Both the position numbers and the translations under genes were made by a program. Under the pieces are notes generated by a model. The model was not told the origin of the DNA and made no database searches. It worked only from the letters and a program-made list of their open reading frames with translations. This document shows positions 44,010 through 53,205 of a DNA stretch of 64,000 nt, piece after piece (the first letter of the stretch is position 1; each line of letters begins with the position of its first letter). Source of the stretch: Sphingobium sp. AP49 (GTDB lineage: Bacteria; Pseudomonadota; Alphaproteobacteria; Sphingomonadales; Sphingomonadaceae); assembly GCF_000281715.2 (NCBI RefSeq), contig NZ_CP124576.1, forward strand, positions 2,921,501-2,985,500, read 5' to 3'.

Positions 44010-45413
44010 TCAGACAAGCCCGGTCAGATAATAGACCGCGATCACCACGAACACCGTCATCGTCTTGATCAGGGTCAGCGCGAATATGTCCTTATAGGCC
44101 TGGCGATGGGTGAGGCCCGTCACCGCCAGCAGGGTGATGACCGCGCCATTGTGCGGCAGGCTGTCCATGCCCCCCGATGCCATCGACGCCACGCGGTGCA
44201 GGACCTCTCTTGGGATACCCGCCGCATCGCCCGCTGCCGCGAACTGATCGGCCATCGCCGCCAGCGCGATCGACAGCCCGCCCGATGCCGACCCGGTGAT
44301 GCCGGCCAGGGTCGTCACCGTGATCGCCTCATTGACCAGCGGGTTGGGCACTGCCTTCAGCGCATCCTTGACGACCAGGAAACCCGGCAGCGCCGCGATC
44401 ACCCCGCCAAAGCCATATTCGACCGCCGTGTTCATCCCCGCCAGCAACGCGCCACCGACCGCCGCCTTCGATCCGTCGGCAAAGCGCCGGGCCACGATCG
44501 GGAAGGCGAAGAGCAGGATGGTGGCGATGCCCATCAGCAGCGCGCCCTCGACCGCCCAGAGCGCCGACTGCTGCGCGACCTTGACCGTCACCGGCTCGGG
44601 CAGGCCGGCCAATTGGATGCTCACCACATCCGCCCCGCCGGTGATGCGCGGGATCAGCAGGGTCAGCGCCAGATTGCCCAACCCCACCACCAGCAGCGGC
44701 AGCAAAGCAATCGCGGGATGGACGGTCCGCGCCTCCTCCTGCCGGTCCGGTTCGTTGACCAGCGTCTCGGGCGCGCCATAGCCCTCCCCCGCTGCCGCCA
44801 TCGCCCGGCGGCGCCAGTTGAGATAAAGGAGGCCCGCCGCCGCGATCACCAGCGATCCGACCACGCCCAGCACCGGCGCCGCCCAGGCGGTGGTACCAAA
44901 GAAGCTCGCCGGAATGACATTCTGGATCTGTGGCGTGCCGGGCAGCGCATCCATGGTGAAGGTCAGCGCGCCCAGGCCGATGGTCGCGGGCACCAGGCGC
45001 TTGGGAATGTCGGCGCGGCGGAACATCTCGGCCGCGAAGGGATAGACGGCAAACACCGCGACAAACACCGACACGCCGCCATAAGTCAGCAAGGCCGTCA
45101 CGATCATGATCGCCGGGATCGCCCGTCCGGCGCCGACAAAGCCGATCACCGCCGTCACGATCGCGCGGGAAAAGCCCGATATCTCGACCAGCTTGCCGAA
45201 CAGGGCACCGAGCAGGAAGACCGGGAAATAGAGTTTCAGGAAGGTGGCGACCTTGTCCATGAACAGGCCGGAAAAGGCGGCGGGCACAGCCGCAGGATCG
45301 GTCAGGAACACCGCCAGCATCGCCAGCAATGGTGCCATCAGGATCACGCTCATGCCGCGATAGGCCGCCAGCATCAGCAATATCAGCGCCAGTGCCGCGA
45401 TTGCGACCGCCAT
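44010..45413 (-). CDS. GntP-family (gluconate/H+ symporter type) permease
   Basis: A 467-residue transporter with 12 or more hydrophobic segments. Typical GntP features are GALFGKLVEISGFSRAIV, MIVTALLTYGGVSVFVAVFAVYPFA, DALPGTPQIQNVIPASFFGT and ITGSASGGLSIALAAM. Relatives carry gluconate, lactate, citrate-like or hydroxybutyrate acids into the cytoplasm with protons. AAGGAGG precedes ATG 45413; the open frame beyond that, to 46148, crosses the rpsF promoter and is not coding. There is no sugar-acid gene beside it to define the substrate. Confidence 0.9.
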   Translation of the reverse strand: MAVAIAALALILLMLAAYRGMSVILMAPLLAMLAVFLTDPAAVPAAFSGLFMDKVATFLKLYFPVFLLGALFGKLVEISGFSRAIVTAVIGFVGAGRAIPAIMIVTALLTYGGVSVFVAVFAVYPFAAEMFRRADIPKRLVPATIGLGALTFTMDALPGTPQIQNVIPASFFGTTAWAAPVLGVVGSLVIAAAGLLYLNWRRRAMAAAGEGYGAPETLVNEPDRQEEARTVHPAIALLPLLVVGLGNLALTLLIPRITGGADVVSIQLAGLPEPVTVKVAQQSALWAVEGALLMGIATILLFAFPIVARRFADGSKAAVGGALLAGMNTAVEYGFGGVIAALPGFLVVKDALKAVPNPLVNEAITVTTLAGITGSASGGLSIALAAMADQFAAAGDAAGIPREVLHRVASMASGGMDSLPHNGAVITLLAVTGLTHRQAYKDIFALTLIKTMTVFVVIAVYYLTGLV

Positions 45414-45659
45414 CCGTCCCTCCTTCTCTTTTTCTGAAGGGCAGGATAAAGACAGGTAAAGCCCGACTGCAAGCATGGCCGCTGCCGCCCGTGGCTGCAC
45501 CGATGCCGCTTGCCTTTCCCCCGCTTTTCCGTCATAGGCGCGCCTTCGCTCGGCCCCGGATTCGGACGTCGGACGATTTCGAATGCTTGAGACGACAGCC
45601 GGAGGGGCGTTCCACATGGGGTGGGCGTCAGCGATCGGCCAACAGATGAGGCAATACCC

Positions 45660-46085
45660 ATGGCTCTTTACGAGCATGTGTTCCTTGCGCGCCAGGATCT
45701 GGCACAGGCGCAGGTGGACGCTCTGGCGGAAACCGCCACCAAGATCGTCGAGGAAAATGAAGGCAAGGTGACCAAGGTCGAGACCTGGGGCCTGCGTTCG
45801 CTCGCGTACAAGATCGCCAAGAACCGCAAGGCGCACTACGTCATGCTGAACATCGACGCCCCGGGCAACGTGATTGCCGAGCTGGAGCGTCAGACCCAGA
45901 TCAACGAAGACATCATCCGCTACATGACCATCAAGGTCGAAGAGCTGGAAACCGGTCCGTCGGTGATGATGCGCAAGCAGGAGCGTTCGGAGCGCGGCGA
46001 TCGTGGTGATCGTGGCCCCCGTGGTCCTCGCGAAGATCGTGGCCCGCGCCGCGACCGCGAAGAAGCCGCCCCGGCTGCCGAATAA
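45660..46085 (+). CDS. rpsF: 30S ribosomal protein S6
   Basis: A 141-residue S6 protein: the ferredoxin-like core ([21 protein letters not shown] to EELETGPS) is followed by an extended charged tail rich in Arg, Gly and Asp ([16 protein letters not shown]). It binds S18 on the small subunit platform. The ATG follows GATGAGGC. The 246 bases upstream hold the operon leader; an S6:S18-binding mRNA structure may lie there but could not be confirmed by eye. First gene of rpsF-rpsR-rplI. Confidence 0.97.
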   Translation: MALYEHVFLARQDLAQAQVDALAETATKIVEENEGKVTKVETWGLRSLAYKIAKNRKAHYVMLNIDAPGNVIAELERQTQINEDIIRYMTIKVEELETGPSVMMRKQERSERGDRGDRGPRGPREDRGPRRDREEAAPAAE

Positions 46086-46098
46086 GGAGATCTGAAAC

Positions 46099-46323
46099 AT
46101 GGCACGCCCGTTTTTCCGCCGCCGCAAGAGCTGCCCCTTCGCCGCCAAGGATGCGCCGAAGATCGATTACAAGGACGTCCGTCTGCTGCAGGGCTTCGTG
46201 TCCGAGCGCGGCAAGATCGTCCCCAGCCGCATCACGGCCGTTTCGGCCAAGAAGCAGCGTGAGCTGGCCCAGGCCATCAAGCGCGCCCGCCACCTGGGCC
46301 TCCTGCCCTACATCGTGAAGTAA
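46099..46323 (+). CDS. rpsR: 30S ribosomal protein S18
   Basis: A 74-residue basic protein. The core [25 protein letters not shown] followed by [21 protein letters not shown] is diagnostic of S18. AAGGAG lies upstream, and the gene begins 13 bases past rpsF. The RRRKSCPF segment retains one Cys. Confidence 0.98.
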   Translation: MARPFFRRRKSCPFAAKDAPKIDYKDVRLLQGFVSERGKIVPSRITAVSAKKQRELAQAIKRARHLGLLPYIVK

Positions 46324-46337
46324 GGGAGTAGATACCC

Positions 46338-46934
46338 ATGGAAATCATCCTGCTCGAGCGCATCGAGAAGCTGGGCGCCATCGGCGACATCGTCACCGTG
46401 AAGGACGGCTATGCCCGTAACTTCCTGCTGCCCAACAAGAAGGCGCTTCGCTCGAACGCCGCCAACAAGAAGGTCTTCGAGGCCAACCGCGCGAAGATCG
46501 AGGCCGACAACGCCGCACGTCGTTCGGACGCCGAAAAGGCTGCCGAAGGCGTCAACGGCACCCAGATCGTCCTGATCCGCCAGTCGTCGAACGCTGGTGC
46601 GCTCTATGGTTCGGTTGCCGTGCGCGACATCGTCGACGCCCTGCACGCCGACGGCATCACCAACGTCTCCAAGGCGATGGTCGTGCTGGAACGCCCGATC
46701 AAGACCCTGGGCGTCTTCGACGTCAAGGTCGCGCTGCACCCGGAAGTGACCGTCACCATCCAGGTGAACGTCGCCCGCTCGCCGGAAGAAGCCGAACTGC
46801 AGTCGCAGGGCGTCGACGTGATGGCCGACCTGTTTGAAAAGGACGAGACCGGCTTCACCGAGGATTATGATCCGAACGCCGAGCCGGGCGAAATCGCCGT
46901 CGAGGCGGAAGAAGCCCCGGCCGAAGAGGCCTGA
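46338..46934 (+). CDS. rplI: 50S ribosomal protein L9
   Basis: A 198-residue L9. The N-terminal domain has MEIILLERIEKLGAIGDIVTVKDGYARNFL, then the long helix, then the C-terminal rRNA-binding domain (SVAVRDIVDAL, KTLGVFDVKVALHPEVTVTI). A roughly 45-residue acidic extension ending EEAPAEEA is longer than in E. coli but typical of sphingomonads. Last gene of the operon, with a terminator 24 bases later. Confidence 0.97.
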   Translation: MEIILLERIEKLGAIGDIVTVKDGYARNFLLPNKKALRSNAANKKVFEANRAKIEADNAARRSDAEKAAEGVNGTQIVLIRQSSNAGALYGSVAVRDIVDALHADGITNVSKAMVVLERPIKTLGVFDVKVALHPEVTVTIQVNVARSPEEAELQSQGVDVMADLFEKDETGFTEDYDPNAEPGEIAVEAEEAPAEEA

Positions 46935-46957
46935 GCCTTTCGGTTCCGAAAATGAAG

Positions 46958-46985
46958 AAGCCGCCCCTCACCGGGCGGCTTTTTT
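46958..46985 (+). terminator. Intrinsic terminator of the rpsF-rpsR-rplI operon
   Basis: AAGCCGCCC and GGGCGGCTT pair around CTCACC and run into TTTTTT. Confidence 0.93.
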
Positions 46986-47116
46986 GTTGATCTGGGGCGG
47001 CATCGCACGCCGACAGCACAGCCCGCAATTTTTGTCCTGTATCGGGTCAAACCCTTGGTTCACCCGATATTCAAATCGGCCTGAATAGCGTATCAACGGG
47101 GGGACGGAGAAACGTT

Positions 47117-47470
47117 ATGCACGTTCCAGAAACGATGGAGAATAGGTCCCTGATCGAACGCCTGGCGCGCCATCTGGCGGCGGGTGCCTCGTATAATTGG
47201 CCTTATTGGGTCGAAGATGCAGCCAATATCCTGGCCCTGTTGAAAGAGCCTGACGACGCGATGCGCCAGGCGGGCGACACCGCCACATGGGAAGCCATGG
47301 TCGATGCTGCGCTGCGCGGCCGCTGGACGGTATTCCCGCCCGACGTCCGGGATGGCGACGATGATGCGGGCACCGACGAGGAAGGCGAGATCACCCTGCT
47401 GCCCAGCGCCGTCGACCATAATGAGGCGAATTGGGTCAATATTCACAAATCATCGGAGGAATCGCCGTGA
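47117..47470 (+). CDS. Hypothetical protein of 117 residues
   Basis: A soluble, acidic protein of unknown function. ATG 47117 follows GGACGGAGAAACG. Visible features are SLIERLARHLAAGASYNWPYWVEDAANILALL near the start, a Trp-containing middle and an acidic DGDDDAGTDEEGE stretch. The early part resembles short sphingomonad hypotheticals; no catalytic motif is seen. Its stop overlaps the GTG of the next gene (GTGA). Confidence 0.65.
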   Translation: MHVPETMENRSLIERLARHLAAGASYNWPYWVEDAANILALLKEPDDAMRQAGDTATWEAMVDAALRGRWTVFPPDVRDGDDDAGTDEEGEITLLPSAVDHNEANWVNIHKSSEESP

Positions 47471-47697
47471 AGGGATTGTTGAAGCTGGCATTTCTAACGG
47501 GCCTTGGCGCGGTTGCCTGGAAAAGCTGGTCCCAGCGCAAGGATGCCACCGATGACAGGCTGGACGATCGCGGCCCGGTCGGTTCCTCGGGAATCATACG
47601 CGATGCGGGGCCTCAGCATGGCGAGCAGGATTGGGACATGGTCGACGAGCAGTCCGACGAATCCTTCCCCGCCAGCGATCCGCCCGGCAATTTCTGA
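47467..47697 (+). CDS. Small hypothetical protein with an ESFPASDPP tail
   Basis: A 76-residue protein from GTG 47467, just after GGAGGAATCGCC, overlapping the upstream stop. A short N-terminal hydrophobic stretch (GLLKLAFLTGLGAVAW) may anchor it in the membrane. The C-terminal DEQSDESFPASDPPGNF motif recurs in many small proteobacterial proteins, from general knowledge, without known function. The overlap suggests co-translation with the 117-residue protein. Confidence 0.68.
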   Translation: MKGLLKLAFLTGLGAVAWKSWSQRKDATDDRLDDRGPVGSSGIIRDAGPQHGEQDWDMVDEQSDESFPASDPPGNF

Positions 47698-47797
47698 CCC
47701 CTTTCCTGCCACACCCCTCCATTGCCCCCAGACGGCACCCGCACTAAGAGACGGGCGCGGGTGGCGCATCGCCACCTCAACAGGGGATTGAATTGAC

Positions 47798-48733
47798 ATG
47801 CCTTCGGGTCTGATCGCGCTGCTCGACGACGTTGCCGGTATCGCCAAGATGGCGGCCACCTCGCTGGATGACGTGGCAGCCGCCGCCGGCAAGGCCGGCA
47901 CCAAGGCCGCCGGCGTGGTGATCGACGATACGGCCGTCACCCCCAACTATGTCATGGGCCTGTCGCCCGATCGCGAACTGCCGATCATCTGGAAGATCGC
48001 GCGCGGATCGTTGCGCAACAAGCTGCTCTTCCTGTTGCCTGCGGCGCTGGCACTGAGCGCCTTTGCCCCCTGGCTGTTGCCGCCGCTGCTGATGCTGGGC
48101 GGCGCCTTTCTCTGCTTCGAGGCGGCCGAAAAGCTGCTGGAAGCGTTGCAGGGCGGCCATGACGAGGCCGAAGAAGCCGCCGCCACCCTGACCTCGAAGC
48201 AGCTTGAGGACCAAAAGGTAGCGAGCGCCATTCGCACAGACTTCATCCTGTCGGGCGAAATCATGGCGATTTCGCTCGGCACCGTTGCCAGCGAACCGAT
48301 CTGGGAACAGGCGATCATCCTGGTCCTGGTGGCCATCGTCATCACCGCCGGCGTCTATGGCGTGGTCGGCTTCATCGTGAAGATGGACGATATCGGCCTG
48401 CACCTGGCGCAACGCAGCGCCGCCACCACCCGCGCGATCGGCCGGGGCATGGTGAAGGCGATGCCTGTCATCATGGGCGTGCTCAGCGTCGTGGGTACCG
48501 CTGCGATGCTCTGGGTCGGCGGCGGGCTGATCGTGCATGGCCTGCATGAATTCCATTGGGACCTTATCCCCGGCACGATCCACCATCTGGCCCAGGGTGC
48601 CGCCCAAGCCCTTCCTGCAGTCGGGCCGATCGTCGACTGGCTGGTCACCGCAATCGGGTCGGGCCTGATCGGCCTGGTGATCGGCGCCCTGATCGTGGCG
48701 ATCCTCCACCTCATTCCCTCGAAGACGCACTAG
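47798..48733 (+). CDS. DUF808/YedI-family inner-membrane protein
   Basis: A 311-residue integral membrane protein. The start MPSGLIALLDDVAGIAKMAA and the following DDVAAAAGKAGTKAAGVVIDDTAVTPNYV are diagnostic of the DUF808/YedI family. About five to six hydrophobic segments follow, including LLFLLPAALALSAFAPWLLPPLLM. The function of the family is unknown. It ends 10 bases before the MATE gene on the same strand and may be cotranscribed. Confidence 0.9.
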   Translation: MPSGLIALLDDVAGIAKMAATSLDDVAAAAGKAGTKAAGVVIDDTAVTPNYVMGLSPDRELPIIWKIARGSLRNKLLFLLPAALALSAFAPWLLPPLLMLGGAFLCFEAAEKLLEALQGGHDEAEEAAATLTSKQLEDQKVASAIRTDFILSGEIMAISLGTVASEPIWEQAIILVLVAIVITAGVYGVVGFIVKMDDIGLHLAQRSAATTRAIGRGMVKAMPVIMGVLSVVGTAAMLWVGGGLIVHGLHEFHWDLIPGTIHHLAQGAAQALPAVGPIVDWLVTAIGSGLIGLVIGALIVAILHLIPSKTH

Positions 48734-48743
48734 GACCAGTCCG

Positions 48744-50108
48744 ATGACATCCCTCTGGCGACGGGAAGCGCGCGCGCTCGTCACGCTCGCCATCCCCATG
48801 ATCGCGGGCAATGTCGCCTGGGCGGGCATCGCCGCCACCGACCTGTTGCTGCTCGGCCGGCTCGGGTCGGAAGCGGTGGCTGCGGGTGCGCTGGCGATCA
48901 ACCTGTTCAATGCGCTGCTGATCTTCGGCCTGGGCCTGGTCACCGCTGCCGCCCCGCTGATCGCCAGCGAGCATGGTCGGCGGCGGCATTCGGTGCGCGA
49001 CGTACGCCGCACCGTGCATCAGACGCTGCGCGCGGCCGCCTGCTTCGTCCTGCCTGCCTGGCTGATCCTGTGGAATTGCGAGGCGATCCTGCGTGCCATG
49101 GGCCAGGAGCCCGACCTGGCCCGCGAAGCCGGGCATCTGATGCGGGGGCTGCAATGGGCGCTCCTGCCATTCCTCTGCTTCACCACCCTGCGCAATTTCA
49201 TTTCCGCGCTGGAGCGGCCGCTCTGGGGCCTCGTCATCATGCTGCTGGCGATCCCGTTCAACGTGCTGGCCGGATGGGTGCTGATCTTCGGCCATCTGGG
49301 TTTCCCGGCGCTTGGCCTGCATGGGGCCGGTATCGCCAGCACCCTGTCCTCCACCTTCCTCTTCCTCGGCCTGCTCGCCGTGATCTTGATCGACCGCCGC
49401 TTCCGCCGCTACCGCCTGATGGGCCGCTTCTGGACCCGCGACCGCGAGCGCCAGCGGGCAGTCTGGGCGCTGGGTCTGCCGATCGCGATCACGCTGGGCC
49501 TTGAAGTGACGGTGTTCAACGCCTCCGCCTTCCTCATGGGGCTGATCGACCGCGAGTCGCTGGCGGCCCACGCCGTGGCGATCCAGATCGCCTCTCTGGT
49601 CTTCATGGTGCCGATGGGCATCGGCCAGGCCGCCACGGTCCGGGTCGGCGCCGCCTATGGTCGCGCCGATCGCGCCGGTATCGGCCGGGCCGGCTGGCTG
49701 GCCCTGATGATCGGCACCGGCTTTGCGATGGCCGCCGCGCTGATGCTGGTGCTGATTCCGCGCCCGCTCGTCTCGGTCTTCCTCGACCTCAAAAACCCCG
49801 CCAATGCCGCCACCGCCGACCTTGCCGTCCGCTTCCTGGCGGTCGCCGCCCTGTTCCAGCTGGTCGACGCGGCACAGGCCGTCGGCGCAGGCGTGCTGCG
49901 CGGCATTCAGGACACCAAGGTCCCGATGATCTTCGCGCTGGTCGGCTACTGGATCATCGGCATCGGCGTCGGCGCCCTGCTCGCCTTTCCACTGGGATGG
50001 CAGGGCGTGGGCATCTGGCTTGGCCTCGCTGCAGGGCTGGGCACCGTCGCCGTGCTGCTGATCGCCCGCTGGTCGCTCCGTGACCGGCTTGATCTTGTCC
50101 CGCGCTAG
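48744..50108 (+). CDS. MATE-family multidrug exporter (NorM-like)
   Basis: A 454-residue transporter with 12 predicted helices in two six-helix halves. Family marks include LAIPMIAGNVAWAGIAATDLLLLGRLG at the start, FGLGLVTAAAPLIASEHGR, the second-half GLPIAITLGLEVTVFNASAFLMG and VPMGIGQAATVRVGAAYGR. It exports cationic drugs or metabolites in exchange for H+ or Na+. Substrates are not predictable. Confidence 0.92.
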   Translation: MTSLWRREARALVTLAIPMIAGNVAWAGIAATDLLLLGRLGSEAVAAGALAINLFNALLIFGLGLVTAAAPLIASEHGRRRHSVRDVRRTVHQTLRAAACFVLPAWLILWNCEAILRAMGQEPDLAREAGHLMRGLQWALLPFLCFTTLRNFISALERPLWGLVIMLLAIPFNVLAGWVLIFGHLGFPALGLHGAGIASTLSSTFLFLGLLAVILIDRRFRRYRLMGRFWTRDRERQRAVWALGLPIAITLGLEVTVFNASAFLMGLIDRESLAAHAVAIQIASLVFMVPMGIGQAATVRVGAAYGRADRAGIGRAGWLALMIGTGFAMAAALMLVLIPRPLVSVFLDLKNPANAATADLAVRFLAVAALFQLVDAAQAVGAGVLRGIQDTKVPMIFALVGYWIIGIGVGALLAFPLGWQGVGIWLGLAAGLGTVAVLLIARWSLRDRLDLVPR

Positions 50109-50223
50109 CGAAAATGAGCGCAACAATTCGTCCTGAAAATCCGGCCGGTTGCACCAAGGGCATATGGTGCGACGCACAAAGCAATTGAAAGACCGGCCGG
50201 TTTTTTGATATGGGCAGGCCATC

Positions 50224-50544
50224 ATGCAAGCCCCGACCGTAATCTTCGAAGCCATCGCGCTCCAGAAGTGCCTGAAGGCGACCTATAACAAGATGGTCGT
50301 AACCCTGGCGCCCCACATCCTCTACACCCGCCATGACGAGATGTTCATCGACGCCGTCACGGTCGACCGCGACGGGCGCCCCCCGCGCGAGCTGAAGCTG
50401 GGTACGTTCAAGCTGGCCGGGCTCAACGACCTGGCCGTGCTGGACGAGACGTTCGAGGCGATGCACGGCCTCTATGACCAGGGCGACGACAAATATAAGG
50501 GCGTGACCCTGTTCGCGATCGATCCGCAGAGCGCCGCCGCCTGA
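50224..50544 (+). CDS. Hypothetical protein of 106 residues
   Basis: A soluble protein with no family I can name firmly. It has APTVIFEAIALQKCLKATYNK and VTLAPHILYTRHDEMFIDAVTVDRDGRPPRELKLGTFKLAGL, a beta-rich layout reminiscent of the strand part of WYL domains but lacking a regulator's DNA-binding region. Preceded by an AT-rich leader with repeated CCGGCCGG-type segments and followed by a terminator. It is apparently a single-gene unit. Confidence 0.68.
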   Translation: MQAPTVIFEAIALQKCLKATYNKMVVTLAPHILYTRHDEMFIDAVTVDRDGRPPRELKLGTFKLAGLNDLAVLDETFEAMHGLYDQGDDKYKGVTLFAIDPQSAAA

Positions 50545-50572
50545 GCGAGGGCTGCCCGCATCGACGGATATG

Positions 50573-50599
50573 AAAAAGGGCGGCCAATGGCCGCCCTTT
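50573..50599. terminator. Bidirectional terminator
   Basis: AAAGGGCGGCC and GGCCGCCCTTT pair perfectly around AAT, with extra As on the left. It lies between the convergent hypothetical gene and the ABC-2 permease gene. Confidence 0.88.
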
Positions 50600-50610
50600 C
50601 CATTTACAGC

Positions 50611-51381
50611 CTATTTTTTCAGCCGATATCCGGTGCGGAATATCCAGCCAATCGCCGCCAGGCAGACCAGCAGCATGCCGCCCACAAAGGCCAGGCTGTA
50701 GCCGATGCCGACGTCGCCCTTGCCAAAGAAAGTCCAGCGAAAGCCCGAGATCAGATAGACGATCGGGTTGAACAGGGTGATGGTCCGCCACGGCTCGGCC
50801 AGCATGTGGATCGAGTAGAAGGCGCCGCCCAGGAAGGTCATCGGCGTGATGATCAGCAGCGGGATCACCTGCAACTGCTCGAACCCCTGCGCCCAGATGC
50901 CCAGGATGAAGCCGAACAGGCAGAAGCTGACCGCGATCAGCAGCATGAACCCCACCATGGCAAAGGGGTGGGCCACCGGCAGGTCGACGAACAGATGGGC
51001 CGTGCCGAAGATGATGAAGCCGACGATCAGCGCCTTGGTCGCCGCCGCGCCGACATAGGCGACCACCGTCTCCATCGCCGACACCGGGGCCGACAGCAGT
51101 TCGTAGATGGTGCCGGTGAATTTGGGCATGTAGATGCCGAAACTGGCGTTGAAGATGCTTTCGGTGAACATCGACATCATGATGAGGCCGGGCACGATGA
51201 AGGCGCCATAGGGGATGCCGTCAATCTCCCGCATGCGCGAGCCGATCGCCCCGCCGAACACGATGAAATAGAGCGAGGTGGTGATTACCGGGACCAGCAG
51301 ACCGGTCAGCCAGGTGCGCCGGAACCGATGCAGCTCGAACTTGTAGATGGCGGCGATGGCGCGCAGATTGGGGCCGTTCAT
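50611..51381 (-). CDS. ABC-2 type exporter permease
   Basis: A 256-residue permease with six hydrophobic segments and ABC-2 features: [22 protein letters not shown], the [15 protein letters not shown] segment and [37 protein letters not shown]. It pairs with the ATPase encoded just upstream (ATGA overlap at 51378-51381). The gene pair resembles YadG/YadH-type exporters. The export substrate is unknown. Confidence 0.92.
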   Translation of the reverse strand: MNGPNLRAIAAIYKFELHRFRRTWLTGLLVPVITTSLYFIVFGGAIGSRMREIDGIPYGAFIVPGLIMMSMFTESIFNASFGIYMPKFTGTIYELLSAPVSAMETVVAYVGAAATKALIVGFIIFGTAHLFVDLPVAHPFAMVGFMLLIAVSFCLFGFILGIWAQGFEQLQVIPLLIITPMTFLGGAFYSIHMLAEPWRTITLFNPIVYLISGFRWTFFGKGDVGIGYSLAFVGGMLLVCLAAIGWIFRTGYRLKK

Positions 51382-52310
51382 GCCGCTTTCTCCTGATGGA
51401 CCAGGCTCACGAAAATATCCTCCAGGCTGCTCTGCCTTGTGTTGAGGTCCTTGTAGCCGATGCCCAGGTCACCGAGCTTGCGCAGCAGCGAGGAGACGCC
51501 GGTGCGCTCGGCCCTTGTATCGAACAGATATTCGATCTCATGCCCGTCCGCCTGCAGCGACAAATCCCAGTCGGCCAGATCGGCGGGCAGGCTGGCCAGC
51601 GGCTCGGCCAGCACGATGCGCAGCGTCTTCTTGCCCAGCTTCTTCATCAGCGCGGTCTTTTCCTCGACCAGCACGATCTCGCCATGGTTGATGACGCCGA
51701 CCCGGTCGGCCATCTCCTCGGCTTCCTCGATATAATGGGTGGTGAGGATGATGGTGACGCCGGTCTGACGCAGTTCGCCGATCAGCTTCCACATGTCGCG
51801 GCGCAGTTCGACATCGACGCCGGCCGTCGGCTCGTCGAGGAACAGCACGCGCGGCTCATGGCTCAGTGCCTTGGCGATCATCACGCGCCGCTTCATGCCG
51901 CCGGACAGTTCGCGGATCTTGTTGTTGCGCTTGTCCCACAGCGACAGGTCGCGCAGCACCTTCTCGACATAGGCGTCGTTGCGCGGCTTGCCGAACAGGC
52001 CGCGGCTGAAGCTGACGGTGTCGATCACCCGCTCGAACTGGTCGGTGTTGAGCTCCTGCGGCACCAGGCCGATGGCGGAGCGCGCACCGCGATAGTCGCG
52101 CAATATGTCATGCCCGGCGACGCGCACAGTGCCGCCGGTGGGACGGACATTGGCGCAGATGATCGAGATCATCGTCGTCTTGCCCGCACCATTGGGGCCG
52201 AGCAGGGCGAAAATCTCGCCTTCCTCGATATTCAGGTCGACGCCCTTGAGCGCCTGGAAGCCCGACGCATAGCTTTTCGTCAGGCCCTTGATTTCGATGA
52301 TGGATGCCAT
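51378..52310 (-). CDS. ABC-2 type exporter ATP-binding protein
   Basis: A 310-residue ATPase. Walker [10 protein letters not shown], signature LSGGMKRR, Walker [13 protein letters not shown] and switch His in [15 protein letters not shown] roughly 80-residue C-terminal domain follows, as in YadG-like exporters. ATG 52310 is used; the frame to 52367 adds a non-conserved leader. It forms a two-gene operon with the permease. Confidence 0.93.
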   Translation of the reverse strand: MASIIEIKGLTKSYASGFQALKGVDLNIEEGEIFALLGPNGAGKTTMISIICANVRPTGGTVRVAGHDILRDYRGARSAIGLVPQELNTDQFERVIDTVSFSRGLFGKPRNDAYVEKVLRDLSLWDKRNNKIRELSGGMKRRVMIAKALSHEPRVLFLDEPTAGVDVELRRDMWKLIGELRQTGVTIILTTHYIEEAEEMADRVGVINHGEIVLVEEKTALMKKLGKKTLRIVLAEPLASLPADLADWDLSLQADGHEIEYLFDTRAERTGVSSLLRKLGDLGIGYKDLNTRQSSLEDIFVSLVHQEKAA

Positions 52311-52469
52311 GCGGCAGCGCCCCCTTTCCTTGTGCGGGGAAGATAGGGGGCGGACGGCGCCATGCAACCGGCGACGCGGGAAATAGCGAAGCCGCGCAAC
52401 ATATTGGAAAAAGATTGAAGCCTATCGGCGCCAGGCATAGGTTCGGCCCGCCACCATGTGGAGAAGGCT

Positions 52470-53150
52470 ATGAAAAAGGCAGTTCTCTATCTGTCGATCG
52501 CGTTGATCGTCATTCCCGATATCGCCATCGCCCAGCAGGGCGGCCGTCCCCCATCCGGCGGCGGCGCGCGCCCCCCCTCCTCGCCTTCCCCCTCCACACG
52601 GCCGGCGCCCTCGCCGTCGCGCCCCGGCGGATCGGCCCAGCCCTCGCGCCCCGGTCCCTCGACCCAGCCCTCGCGCCCGTCCGGTCCTTCGACCCAGCCG
52701 TCGCGGCCGGGCGGATCCAGCCCACAGCCGCCCCGGCCCGGCCAGCCCTCGCCCGGTCCCGGGCATCCGGGTGGGCCGGCCGTCCAGCCCCCACGCCCGG
52801 GCGGCCCTGCGGTGCAGCCGCCGCGTCCCGGTGGCCCCGCCGTGCAGCCGCCTCGGCCCGGCAAACCCGGCCAGCCGCATCGCCCCGGCACCGGTCGCCC
52901 ACCCAATTTCCGGCCGGTCCATGGCCCGGCCTATCGCTATCCTTCCGGCTATCGCTATCGGCGATGGACCGTCGGCCTGTTCCTGCCGGCCGTCTTCTTC
53001 TCCAGCTATTATTATTACAATGACTATTGGCGACTGGGCCTGGGCGCCCCGCCCTATGGCTATCGCTGGGTCCGCTATGGCCCCGACCTGCTGCTGGTCG
53101 ACGTGCGATCGCGCCGGGTGGTCGATGTGATCTACGGCGCCTTTTATTGA
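52470..53150 (+). CDS. Pro-rich RcnB-family periplasmic protein
   Basis: A 226-residue exported protein. The signal peptide (KKAVLYLSIALIVIPDIAIAQ) leads into about 120 residues of Pro/Gly/Ser-rich repeats, including three exact PGGPAVQPPR units, then an RcnB-like tail: FFSSYYYYNDYWRLGLGAPPYGYRWVRYGPDLLLVDVRSRRVVDVIYG. The repeat arm could span the periplasm or touch peptidoglycan. GAGAAGG precedes the ATG at 52470; an in-frame ATG at 52458 is also possible. It is the second RcnB-type gene in the window. Confidence 0.85.
   Translation: MKKAVLYLSIALIVIPDIAIAQQGGRPPSGGGARPPSSPSPSTRPAPSPSRPGGSAQPSRPGPSTQPSRPSGPSTQPSRPGGSSPQPPRPGQPSPGPGHPGGPAVQPPRPGGPAVQPPRPGGPAVQPPRPGKPGQPHRPGTGRPPNFRPVHGPAYRYPSGYRYRRWTVGLFLPAVFFSSYYYYNDYWRLGLGAPPYGYRWVRYGPDLLLVDVRSRRVVDVIYGAFY
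52767..52856 (+). repeat. Three tandem 30-bp coding repeats
   Basis: Positions 52767-52796, 52797-52826 and 52827-52856 each encode PGGPAVQPPR. The protein repeat is exact while the DNA copies differ at many third positions, so the array is old and kept by selection on the protein. Confidence 0.85.
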
Positions 53151-53163
53151 GGCTGTCAGCAAG

Positions 53164-53193
53164 AGGGCCGCATCATCCGATGCGGCCCTTTCT
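53164..53193. terminator. Bidirectional terminator
   Basis: AGGGCCGCATC and GATGCGGCCCT form a perfect 11-bp stem with an ATCC loop and a TTTCTT tail, between the convergent RcnB-like and methyltransferase genes. Confidence 0.88.
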
Positions 53194-53205
53194 TGTGCCT
53201 GTCGA

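Noticed and set aside
45414..45659. S6:S18-binding leader RNA upstream of rpsF
   Set aside because: Likely from general knowledge, but the conserved bulge and stem could not be placed with confidence by eye.
44010..46148. 712-residue reading of the GntP permease frame
   Set aside because: The part beyond 45413 crosses the rpsF promoter and rpsF itself; ATG 45413 with AAGGAGG begins the conserved protein.
52767..52856. CRISPR-like repeat array
   Set aside because: The repeats are contiguous 30-bp coding units without spacers, inside a secreted protein gene.
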